Origin: Prado023 sp049688395
Lineage (GTDB): Bacteria; Actinomycetota; Actinomycetes; S36-B12; CAIYMF01
Length of the DNA stretch: 11,603 nt
Direction of reading: 5' to 3'
Assembly: GCA_049688395.1 (NCBI GenBank)
Contig: JBAVKQ010000058.1
Coordinates: 1 to 11,603 of the forward strand
Positions 1 to 6,502 of the stretch are shown here, piece after piece (position 1 is the first letter of the stretch; the number at the start of each line of letters is the position of its first letter). The notes beneath the pieces are model-generated. The model made no database searches, was not told the origin of the DNA, and was given only the letters and a program-made list of their open reading frames with translations. A program made the translations under genes and the position numbers.

Positions 1-128
1 CCAAGGCCCGACCGGAACAGTCAGTGGAAGAGCTGGACAGACCAGCAGCATCAACCTGCCCGCTCAACCGCTGACACCCGTATGCCGGCCCAGCCCCGGC
101 GAACCACGTGGCTCCACGGATCGAGGCT
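1..128 (+). mobile_element. Probable right end of a second IS1380-family element (partial)
   Basis: No convincing gene lies here. The stretch ends in a 16 bp motif (113-128) identical to the outer end of the IS1380 element at 1300-1315. As a plus-oriented end it would be the downstream terminal repeat of an IS1380 copy lying left of the window. Upstream of the motif there are short open frames of the kind found behind IS1380 transposase stops, including one reading KARPEQSVEELDRP and ending in a stop near position 72. That likeness is from memory of related elements, so this is inference. The alternative is a rearranged end of the same element. Confidence 0.35.
113..128 (+). repeat. 16 bp IS1380-type terminal sequence, left copy
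   Basis: The motif tccacggatcgaggct is identical to the copy at 1300-1315 and lies in the same orientation. The two ends of one IS should be inverted, so these belong to different copies or to a rearranged copy. Past the motif the flanks differ (ttagacg here, aatgcgt at the right copy). Confidence 0.75.
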
Positions 129-1183
129 TAGACGTCGAGACGCGTGAGGCGCTGGAAACCATGGATGAGCTGAGCCCGCCAGACCGGGAACAGCTCGTCG
201 AGCTTGTTCTGGTCACGGACCCTGCGCACGATCAGTCTGGCGGTGACCGGATGCTTCGTCGAAGCGAACGCGGTGAACTGGGTTTCGGCGACCTCGGCGT
301 CGGAGATCAGCTGGCCAGTGTCGGGATCCACGACGGCGCCGGGGTAGTGCACCGGGGCCCACTGCTCGTCGCCGATCGCGGCGATCGCCCGGGTCACCGC
401 CGGGTTCTTGACCAGCACCACCGAGAACTGCGCGCCGGCCTTCACGCACGCGGCGACGACCGGGCTGTTGCCGTACGCGGAGTCGCCGCGGACCAGGATC
501 TTCCCGGCCGCTCCGGCGGCTCGGGCGGTGTTGATCGCCTCGGTGACCATCGAGTCCGCACCCCGACCGGAGCCGGCTTTGCCGGCCCGAAGCCGGATCC
601 CCGCTACCAGCGGGGCGGCGGTCGGGGTGCTGATCGTGGTCGCCAGTGGTGACAGGCCACGGCGCATCACCTGTTTGCCGGCGATCTTGGTGTGCCCGAA
701 GCTGGCGCCCTGCTTGGCGTGACCGAACACCGGGCGCAGCAGCGAGTCGATGTCGACATAGGCCTGCGCCTCGATCCCGGCCAACACGTCGGTGCGCTGC
801 GCAAGGTTGACCAGATGCGCCCGAGCCACCGACCCCAACTGCCGGGTGTGCCCATGGGTGAACTCGCGCAGGAACTGACCCAACGTGGCCGGCGCGTAGA
901 CCCCGCCGAACATCCGCTTCATCCCACCCGAACGCACCACCTGAAGATCGTCGATGCTGTCCGCTCCCGCGGCCATCCCCGCGATGATCGCTGTCAGCTT
1001 CCCGGCCGGGTTGACCCCCGCCGAGGGCACCTTCGTCGAACGCAGCACGACCCTCTCGGCGAGCAACTCCGACAGGCCCGACTGCTCGGCCAAACCCATC
1101 ACCGGGACCAGGCCCGCGCATGACACCAAGCGCTCGTCATCGAACACCGGAGTCGCCCGCGACCACGCATCAGGTAGTTTCAT
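128..1183 (-). pseudogene. IS1380-family transposase, C-terminally truncated
   Basis: This is the N-terminal and central part of an IS1380-family DDE transposase. Recognisable blocks are LVSCAGLVPV (residues 19-28), GADSIDDL (73-80), APATLGQFLREF (97-108), YVDID (142-146, first catalytic Asp), RGDSAYG (232-238, second Asp), ISDAEVAE (293-300) and RLIVRRVR (316-323). Homology stops after FPVWR (332-336, near position 175). The last 15 residues are unrelated read-through to a stop at 128. The domain carrying the third catalytic acid is absent, and related transposases are about 450-470 residues against 351 here, so it should be inactive. The ATG at 1181-1183 gives the normal family N-terminus. 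The coding strand is minus, transcribed towards the window start. Confidence 0.9.
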
Positions 1184-1315
1184 TTCCAGTGCCTTCTCGA
1201 CTCGAACGAATCAGGAACTCGACACTCCTGATTCTTCCGACCGTGAAGGCACTCTCACGTCCAGACCCGCCGACAACCAACCCCCGACCCCCCGGCCGAT
1301 CCACGGATCGAGGCT
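129..1315 (-). mobile_element. Truncated IS1380-family insertion sequence
   Basis: The element runs from its 5' (promoter-side) end at about 1315 through the transposase to a truncation at about 175. The terminal sequence is at 1300-1315. Between 1184 and 1299 is the untranslated leader, with no other gene. The right boundary cuts directly into a Tn3-type transposase remnant, whose reading frame stops at the IS end. No matching inverted end exists on the left. Confidence 0.75.
1300..1315 (+). repeat. 16 bp IS1380-type terminal sequence, right copy
   Basis: It is identical to 113-128. Read from outside on the minus strand it begins agcctcgatccgtgga, which is the outer end of the truncated IS1380 element. 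The adjacent Tn3 remnant ends exactly here. Confidence 0.75.
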
Positions 1316-1765
1316 AATGCGTCATGTTCGAGCTGAACAGGGGTGTGATCCCCCGCCGGTCGGCCTCATCGGGGGTGTCGGCCCATTCGGGTTCGGCCGG
1401 GTTGTCCCGGATCATGAGGGTGTTGATGATTCCGAGTGAGCTCTGGTGGATCTGGAGACAGAGCATCGACAGTTCCTGTTCCTCTCGGTGGTTGGAGGCC
1501 AGTTCTCCGCTCTTGCCGAAGTGGATGTAGTTTGCCCAGGCCGTTGTAGTTCTCCACGACGTTGAGCCCTGCGTTGGTCTCGCGTTGCAGTTCTCGTTCG
1601 CCGAGGTAGCGGGTGGCGCAGATCGTGCGCGCGTCGGACTTGCGGCCGTCATCGCCGAGGTTGCCGTAGGCAGGACAGATTCGGCCCGACCGTCGCGCGA
1701 TCATCGTTGCGAGCGCAGCCCGGTCGCACAACAGGGTGCCCCGCAACCCCAGGTACACGCAGCAT
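1316..1765 (-). pseudogene. tnpA: Tn3-family transposase (TnpA), C-terminal remnant, frameshifted and IS-interrupted
   Basis: Only the C-terminal part of a roughly 1000-residue Tn3-family transposase survives. One minus frame (about 1765-1536) reads CPAYGNLGDDGRK, then RTICATRYLGERELQRE and NAGLNVVENYNGL. From about 1532 the homology continues in another frame: NYIHFGKSGELASN, then EEQELSMLCLQIHQSSLG, INTLMI, and RRGITPLFSSNMTH. These match the conserved Tn3 TnpA C-terminal pattern (VVENWN, YGK, GE(I/L)ASN, SMLxLH, INTL, LTPLF). Removing one base from the TTT run at 1531-1533 joins the frames. The frame ends at the IS1380 terminus (stop from 1314-1316), so the last residues are missing. Upstream of 1765 the likeness fades. 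Terminal inverted repeats, resolvase and res site were not seen. Confidence 0.85.
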
Positions 1766-1950
1766 GAGGCCAGGGGGTTGGTCCGTCCGATTGGGCCAGA
1801 GGATCGCAAGAGTGCCGAGAGTCTGCGGCCAGCGCAACGCGAGAAGGTGGCGTCCTTCGGCAGTTCGAATGGACGCGCACATGGATGGTCCTTTCCCCGG
1901 TGACTGCTCCGCCGAGATCGTCGACAACGTGACGACTTGACTAGCGGCGG
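1766..1950. other. No recognisable gene; possible further decayed Tn3 sequence
   Basis: Open frames exist on both strands but none resembles a known protein or carries a good ribosome-binding site. It may be more eroded transposase sequence upstream of the readable tnpA remnant. I see no promoter or repeat that can be defended. Confidence 0.3.
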
Positions 1951-2147
1951 ATGTGGGCATTCAGCACCGATGTGGACCGTGAGTTCAAGGGGCCGGTCCC
2001 GTTGCTCGTGGCGCACGGGTCGTCCCGGACCTGGCCGTACGGGGGCGCACACCAGGTTCCGGCTCGTGGGTGCCCGACGCGAGGGCGTACGGTCGGTCGC
2101 ACTTCGTGGAGAGGCTGAGCATCGACAGCGCACCTCTGGCGAGTTGA
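1951..2147 (+). pseudogene. Unrecognised protein-like remnant, frame-disrupted
   Basis: Two plus frames look protein-like and seem to continue each other. The first starts at ATG 1951 and contains DREFKGPVPLLVAHGSS and TWPYGGAHQVPARG. The second begins near 2070, contains WVPDARAYGRSHFVERLSI and ends SIDSAPLAS with a stop at 2145-2147. A frameshift around 2065-2080 would join them into the C-terminus of one protein. I do not recognise the family. The remnant ends 46 bp before the GTG of the following HAD gene and overlaps the upstream homology of that gene. Reading both frames as one protein is inference. Confidence 0.3.
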
Positions 2148-2193
2148 AATCACGGGCACGTGCAGCGGGGCGATCCTCGATTTCGTCTCATCG

Positions 2194-3012
2194 GTGACGG
2201 GTTCGGGGGACTCCTTTGTCTCGCCTGCCGAACGTGTGGCGTGTTTCGACAATGATGGGACGTTGTGTGTGGAGAAGCCACTCCCGCCGCAGCTCGATTT
2301 CATCTTCGGGGCGTGGCAGGCCGAGATCCGGGCCGCTCCATCGTTGGGGCAGGAGCAGCCGTACAAGGGGCTCGCTGAGGGGGATTCGGACTTCTTCGCC
2401 GATGTTTCGCGCCAGGATCCCGAGGCCATCCAGTTGCTGGAGGAGGCCATCGCACGGACGTGGAAGGGGCTCACCCCGGCGCAGTTCGAGTCCGATGTGC
2501 GGGCGTGGGCTGCCACGCAGCACAACGCGCGGTTCGACCGGCCCGCCACGGACCTCATATACCAGCCGATGCGGGAGTTGTTCGACCTGCTGCGGGCCAA
2601 CGACTTCCGGGTCTTCATCTGCTCGGGGGGTGGCCGCGACTTCATGCGGGTCTTCGCCCTGGAGTTGTGGGGCATGAACCTGGAGAACGTGATCGGCAGC
2701 GCACCTGAGCTGGAGTACGTCGACGGCCGGATTCTGCGCACGGATCGCGTCTACGGCGCGATGGCCCTGGGCCCGGGCAAGCCCGCGCACATCTTTGCCC
2801 GGACAGGGCAGTTGCCGCTACTGGCCGGCGGAAACGCCGACATCGACATGGAGATGCTGGCGTCAGCCCGGTTCGCGCTGCTCATCGACCACGACGACGC
2901 CGAGCGGGAGTACGCCTACACGACCGGTGCCGAGCAGGCTCTGGCGCGGGCTCCTGAGGGTGGGTGGGCCGTGGTGAGCATGAAGGACGACTGGAACCAG
3001 ATCTTCACCTGA
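2194..3012 (+). CDS. HAD-superfamily hydrolase (phosphatase-like, PSP-type fold)
   Basis: A 272-residue haloacid-dehalogenase-superfamily protein with all four HAD motifs: FDNDGTL (residues 18-24, nucleophile D19 and acid/base D21), CSGGGRDF (143-150, motif II Ser144), GPGKP (193-197, Lys196) and GGNADID (212-218, motif IV acids). The EKP block after motif I and the ICSGGGRDFMR block are typical of a bacterial family annotated as HAD or nonspecific phosphatase. A phosphomonoester substrate is likely but unknown. No signal peptide or membrane segment is seen. The GTG at 2194 is the only usable start, but family-like sequence continues upstream in frame (AILDFVSSVTG from about 2170) with no ATG, GTG or TTG before the stop at 2116. 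No good Shine-Dalgarno precedes 2194. The 5' end may have been lost or damaged. Confidence 0.85.
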   Translation: MTGSGDSFVSPAERVACFDNDGTLCVEKPLPPQLDFIFGAWQAEIRAAPSLGQEQPYKGLAEGDSDFFADVSRQDPEAIQLLEEAIARTWKGLTPAQFESDVRAWAATQHNARFDRPATDLIYQPMRELFDLLRANDFRVFICSGGGRDFMRVFALELWGMNLENVIGSAPELEYVDGRILRTDRVYGAMALGPGKPAHIFARTGQLPLLAGGNADIDMEMLASARFALLIDHDDAEREYAYTTGAEQALARAPEGGWAVVSMKDDWNQIFT

Positions 3013-3079
3013 TCAGGGCCTGCTCGTGCGGGCCCTACCATGTGGTCCTAGGGTTGTCGATCCAGACAGTCGGGAGGTC

Positions 3080-3385
3080 GCGCCACGGCGTGTGCACATC
3101 CAGAGGGCGGCCGGAACTCGATGGCCGGCATTGGCGGGCGACCCTCAGGTAGCTCCATCCGGCGCAACGTTGTGATGATGCCAGGCGCGACGCGGACCAG
3201 GCTCTGGTCCTGGGGGCTGGAACTGCGCAGCTGCTCGATGAGGGTGCTGGCATCGTCGGTGACGTCGATGTCCCCAGGCACGTACGCCCGGGCCACACCA
3301 AGCCAGCGGGGCGCCCACACGATGTGCTGGAGCAGCGCTCCTGCCGGTCGTGGCCACGCACAACTGTTCCCAGGGGGCTGGGCCC
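3080..3385 (-). pseudogene. Cyclopropane-fatty-acyl-phospholipid synthase-like methyltransferase, N-terminal fragment
   Basis: On the minus strand, ALLQHIVWAPRWLGVARAYV followed by PGDIDVTDD and LIEQLRS matches the N-terminal region of actinobacterial CFA-synthase-like SAM methyltransferases, where a 'WAPxxLGxARAYVxGDxDV' block is characteristic. The frame continues PAIEFRPPSG, resembling the linker before the methyltransferase domain, and then degenerates by about 3080. The catalytic SAM-binding domain is absent. At the N-terminal side, GPSPLGTVVRGHDRQE in a neighbouring frame (about 3385-3337) looks like the preceding segment, which implies a frameshift near 3340. It lies antisense between two intact HAD genes. 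The family call rests on one good block plus context. Confidence 0.6.
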
Positions 3386-3500
3386 GCGTCCCGGGTGGCA
3401 TCGCGCCGGGATGCGGAGGATCGTCGTGCACAGCGGCGCATCAAGGCCGAACAAGCTCAGGCTCGAGCCCCGTCGAGCCGACCTCGCGATCGGAGCCCCC

Positions 3501-4214
3501 ATGGGAATGTCGGATCCAGGCCCTCGAATCTCGGACGACCGCAGCGCCCTGCCGGACGTGCTGATCTTCGATGTCTACGAGACCCTGTCGGACCTATCGC
3601 CGCTGGATGGCCGGTTCGTCGACGTCGGAGCCCCCGGCCACCTGGCCCGGACGTGGCTCACCACCCTGCTACTGGACGGATTGGCGCTGACAGCCGCCCG
3701 CGCGCAGGCGCACTTCACCCAACTCGCCGTCGGCACACTGCGTTCCAGCCTCGCCGGGTCGCCGCTGAACCGCACGGTCGACGAGGCCATCGAGCACATC
3801 ATGGGTGGCTTCGACGAACTGACCGTGTACAGCGACGTCCCCGAGGGGTTGTCCGCCCTAGAGGCGCTCGGACCGCGGCTGGTCACCCTGAGCAACGCCG
3901 AAGCCTCGGTCGCGGAGCGGCTGTTCGCGCGCACGGGGCTCGCCGGGCACTTCGAACGCCACCTGTCGACCGAGGACGCCGGGATCTGGAAGCCCGCGCC
4001 AGCGGCCTACGCCTACGCAGCCGGGCGGTGCAGTTCGCGACCCGCCGCGATGATGCTCGTCGCGGTCCACCCGTGGGACATCAACGGAGCGCACCTCGCG
4101 GGCATGCGCACCGCCTGGCTCAATCGAACCGGGTCGTCCTACCCCGAGTACTTCAACGCCCCCACCCTGCAAGCCACGTCACTGACGCACCTCGCGCACC
4201 TGCTCAACAGTTGA
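3501..4214 (+). CDS. Haloacid dehalogenase type II-like HAD hydrolase
   Basis: A 237-residue cytoplasmic HAD protein resembling L-2-haloacid dehalogenases (type II). Visible motifs are LIFDVYETL (residues 21-29, nucleophile D24, T28), TLSNAEA (129-135, motif II S131), IWKPAPAAYAYA (162-173, K164 and Y170) and VAVHPWDINGA (187-197, D193). Length and motif spacing fit a complete protein. In the last motif the positions that would correspond to Ser175 and Asn177 of the model enzyme L-DEX YL appear as Ala188 and His190, so 2-haloacid dehalogenation is not assured and a phosphatase activity is possible. The start is ATG 3501, preceded by GGAG at 3492-3495; the open frame runs further upstream to 3324 but that part is not family-like. 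A second ATG lies at 3507. Confidence 0.88.
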   Translation: MGMSDPGPRISDDRSALPDVLIFDVYETLSDLSPLDGRFVDVGAPGHLARTWLTTLLLDGLALTAARAQAHFTQLAVGTLRSSLAGSPLNRTVDEAIEHIMGGFDELTVYSDVPEGLSALEALGPRLVTLSNAEASVAERLFARTGLAGHFERHLSTEDAGIWKPAPAAYAYAAGRCSSRPAAMMLVAVHPWDINGAHLAGMRTAWLNRTGSSYPEYFNAPTLQATSLTHLAHLLNS

Positions 4215-4221
4215 TTGGACG

Positions 4222-4244
4222 CAACGCCCGAAACTGAAGCGTTG
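4222..4244 (+). terminator. Weak hairpin just after the HAD gene
   Basis: A perfect 6 bp stem (caacgc/gcgttg) with an 11-base loop begins 7 bp after the stop of the haloacid dehalogenase-like gene. There is no T-run, so intrinsic termination is only a possibility. Confidence 0.25.
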
Positions 4245-4327
4245 ATAGAGGACCGCAACACCCGACCAGTCGTGACCCAGCCACGCGAAGATCACGACCA
4301 TCCCGTCTCGGACAGGCATCGGCCTGC

Positions 4328-4665
4328 TCAGCCCACCCACGATGAGCCCCTGACCTCCTCGAGGTCCGCCCAGGCCGCCGAGAGCCCTGCGGGTCCGGGG
4401 CTCACCCAGCTCACATCCGGGGAACCGGCGATTCAACCCAGTGTCGACCAGAGGCACGACATCGACCCCGTTGACCAGCAGCTAGATGTCGCCCTCGAGC
4501 AGCCACGGCGACTCGATCTCCATGGCCTGCGACGTCGCTTCCTCGGACGACAACGTCGCCGAACTCGCAGCCGATGAACCTGGACGCGCGCAGGCTCCGG
4601 TTGCGGAAGGTCCTGTCGCGCATGCTCTCGGGCTGGCTCTCCGTCACCGCACGACCATGGCACAA
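4328..4665 (-). pseudogene. Pentapeptide-repeat/DinB-like protein, broken by two frameshifts and a stop
   Basis: The minus strand carries a degraded gene. The first frame (ATG at 4663-4665 or a later one) reads RDRTFRNRSLRASRFIGCEF and VVVRGSDVAG, a pentapeptide-repeat-like A(D/N)LxxxxF pattern. Homology then moves to a second frame at about 4521 (EIESPWLLEGDI), meets an in-frame TAG at 4482-4484 where the family usually has an aromatic residue, and continues LLVNGVDVVPLVDTGLNRRF. A third frame (near 4400) gives GPAGLSAAWADLEEV before a stop at 4328-4330. The order pentapeptide block, LLVNGVDVVP, LNRRFPG, GLxAAW matches actinobacterial proteins in which short pentapeptide repeats precede a DinB-like (YfiT/DinB_2) domain. 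The helical DinB core is missing or unreadable. No function is expected. Confidence 0.7.
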
Positions 4666-5050
4666 GGCCCTTCCCGCCAGTGGCCCAGAGCGCCGGCGAT
4701 CGCTGCGTCGCGTGCTCTGGTCAATGGGTCAGGCCCAGACGGTAACTGCACGACGAGGTGCGAAGGGACCCCACCTCGCCGCTTGCGGACGCGGTCAGGG
4801 CGAGTGGGACTGACCCACCCAGCAACGACTGGCGCAGAATGGGCGAACACCTCGTCAAGAGCGGGGGTCTCCTCCTGCCGACGAAGCCGATTGACCACCT
4901 CGGGCGCATCGCCAGAAGCGGGTCGGCGGAGGCGGCTTGGAGTAGGGTCCGGTGCGAGGAAGACACGAGGCGCTCTGGCGCTGGAGTTGCTGGTCCAGGC
5001 TTCGCGCCGACGGCACCGCGCAGGGTGCATGATGACAGGGAGGGGTTCTC
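4666..5050. other. No recognisable gene (upstream region of the ClC gene)
   Basis: Several open frames cross this stretch on both strands, but none shows a recognisable domain or a good start. The plus frame from 4758 and the minus frame ending at 4644 are the most protein-like, and I cannot assign either. The promoter of the ClC gene must lie here or just after, but no clear -35/-10 pair could be picked out. Confidence 0.4.
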
Positions 5051-5110
5051 GTGGAGTTCGCCGGCCGAGTCATTGGGGCAGATGTCGGCGATCCACGGAA
5101 GTTCACATGA
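5051..5110 (+). CDS. Possible 19-codon leader ORF, coupled to the ClC start
   Basis: A GTG at 5051 follows a strong purine tract (gggagggg, 5038-5045) by 5 bases and opens a 19-codon frame (MEFAGRVIGADVGDPRKFT). Its TGA at 5108-5110 overlaps the ATG of the ClC gene as ATGA. This layout is what translational coupling looks like. It may instead be chance, or the tail of a lost upstream gene. No family is recognised. Confidence 0.3.
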   Translation: MEFAGRVIGADVGDPRKFT

Positions 5111-6495
5111 GCATGGTCACGCCATCTGCCGCCTCTGCCGAGGTGGGCCGCGCGGATCTGCTCCGGGTCATTGGAGCCTCGGTCGTCGTGGCCATCCCGG
5201 TCTCCCTAGGGGCGATGGGCTTCCTGGCCCTAGTCACCGCGGTACAGACCTGGGTGTGGGAGACCGCTCCGGCCAACCTCGGCTTCCCGACCCCACCCTG
5301 GTGGTGGGCCATCCCCTGGCTCGTACTGGGAGGGGCGCTGGCCGCAGCCGCCATCTCGACGTTCCCGGGGCGCGGCGGGCACATCCCCGCCCACGGTACT
5401 GGCGGGGGGCCCACCCCGCCCAGCTACGTCCCCGGCGTGTCCCTGGCCGCGCTGGCCGGCCTCCCTTTCGGCGCGGTCCTCGGCCCCGAAGCGCCATTGA
5501 TCGCGATGGGCATGGGGGTGGCCCTCTGGATCTCGCGCGTGGTCCGACTATCTCCCGGCGGCCGGATCGAGGCCCTCATCGGGACCGCCGGTTCCGCGGC
5601 CGCGATCTCGATCATCCTGGGCAACCCCCTCACGGCCGTCATCTTCATGGCTGAGGCAGTTGCGCTGATCGGGGGGCCGGTGATCGCGGCGACCATCGCT
5701 GCCCTCTTGGGCGTCGGCGTCGGTGCGATTCTGTTCACCGGTCTCGGCGACCTCGCCGGGGTCCAGGCCCAGTCGCTGCAGATTGTCGTACTTGATTCGG
5801 TGCCCACGCCTGACGTCGGGGACCTTCTCTGGGCTGTTCCTTTCGGTGTTGTGGCCGCCGTCACGATGACCTTCATCTTCACCGCCGGGCTTCGGGTCGA
5901 GGCCAGGCTCCATCCAATGCGCCGGACCGGGCTCATCGCAGCCACCATGGTGATTGGCCTCATCGTCGCTCTATGCGCTTCCTGCTACTCCTTGCTCACT
6001 GGCCGGAGCCCGTTCGACGTCGCCTCGTCGGGTACTGAAACTCTTGCCGCCCTCAGCGGCAACGCATCGTCGTGGAACTCCGGTGCGCTGATCGCATTGA
6101 TTGCATTCAAGGGCGTGGCCTACACCCTGTCCCTGGGTGCCTTCCGAGGCGGCGCGATCTTCCCGTCGATCATGCTCGGCGGCGCCGTGGGAGCCCTGCT
6201 GGCTCCGCTGCCCGGACTCGGGCTGGCTGGTGGGCTGGCCGTGGGCATGGCGGCCTTCGCCTCAGCCGGGATGAGGATGCCCCTGAGCTCGGTCGCCCTG
6301 ACGATCCTGCTGTTCGGATCGAACGCCGCAGAGGTCTTCCCGGAGGTCGCGATCGCCGCCGTGACGGCGTTCACCGTGCGCCTGGCGATCGAGAAGCGTC
6401 AGAAGGCGCAGTCAATGGACACCAGCGCCACGGCAAGCACCGCAGACGGATCGTCCAGCAGACTTCCTGGGGCGCCAACGACTCGACCGGCATGA
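5107..6495 (+). CDS. ClC-family chloride channel or Cl-/H+ antiporter
   Basis: A 462-residue polytopic inner-membrane protein of the ClC family, moving chloride or another small anion, possibly in exchange for protons. Motifs: GAVLGPEAPLIAMG (residues 122-135), with E128 in the place of the gating Glu of GREGP; GNPLTAVIFMAE (172-183); and FRGGAIFPSIMLGGAVG (346-362), equivalent to the GGIFxP block near the anion site. The first selectivity block, normally GSGIP, appears only as HGTGGGP (96-102), which marks a divergent actinobacterial subgroup. Hydrophobic stretches fill most of residues 20-430; the last 30 residues are a Ser/Thr/Ala-rich hydrophilic tail and there are no CBS domains. ATG 5107 has GGAAG at 5097-5101. 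The frame is open far upstream to 4486, but that part is not family-like. A second ATG is at 5113. Probably co-transcribed with the next gene. Confidence 0.9.
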   Translation: MSMVTPSAASAEVGRADLLRVIGASVVVAIPVSLGAMGFLALVTAVQTWVWETAPANLGFPTPPWWWAIPWLVLGGALAAAAISTFPGRGGHIPAHGTGGGPTPPSYVPGVSLAALAGLPFGAVLGPEAPLIAMGMGVALWISRVVRLSPGGRIEALIGTAGSAAAISIILGNPLTAVIFMAEAVALIGGPVIAATIAALLGVGVGAILFTGLGDLAGVQAQSLQIVVLDSVPTPDVGDLLWAVPFGVVAAVTMTFIFTAGLRVEARLHPMRRTGLIAATMVIGLIVALCASCYSLLTGRSPFDVASSGTETLAALSGNASSWNSGALIALIAFKGVAYTLSLGAFRGGAIFPSIMLGGAVGALLAPLPGLGLAGGLAVGMAAFASAGMRMPLSSVALTILLFGSNAAEVFPEVAIAAVTAFTVRLAIEKRQKAQSMDTSATASTADGSSSRLPGAPTTRPA

Positions 6496-6502
6496 TGGGC
6501 AT

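Noticed and set aside
161..1123. Plus-strand frames and a second minus frame across the IS1380 transposase
   Set aside because: Arg/Gly/Pro-rich shadows of the transposase gene in other frames.
1941..2790. Long minus-strand frames opposite the HAD gene
   Set aside because: Antisense shadows; the plus frame carries all four HAD motifs.
4486..5106. N-terminal extension of the ClC frame by 207 codons
   Set aside because: The extension is not family-like, crosses the decayed pentapeptide gene antisense, and a Shine-Dalgarno marks ATG 5107.
5424..5963. Minus-strand ORF of 179 codons inside the ClC gene
   Set aside because: Shadow of the ClC coding frame; no domain.
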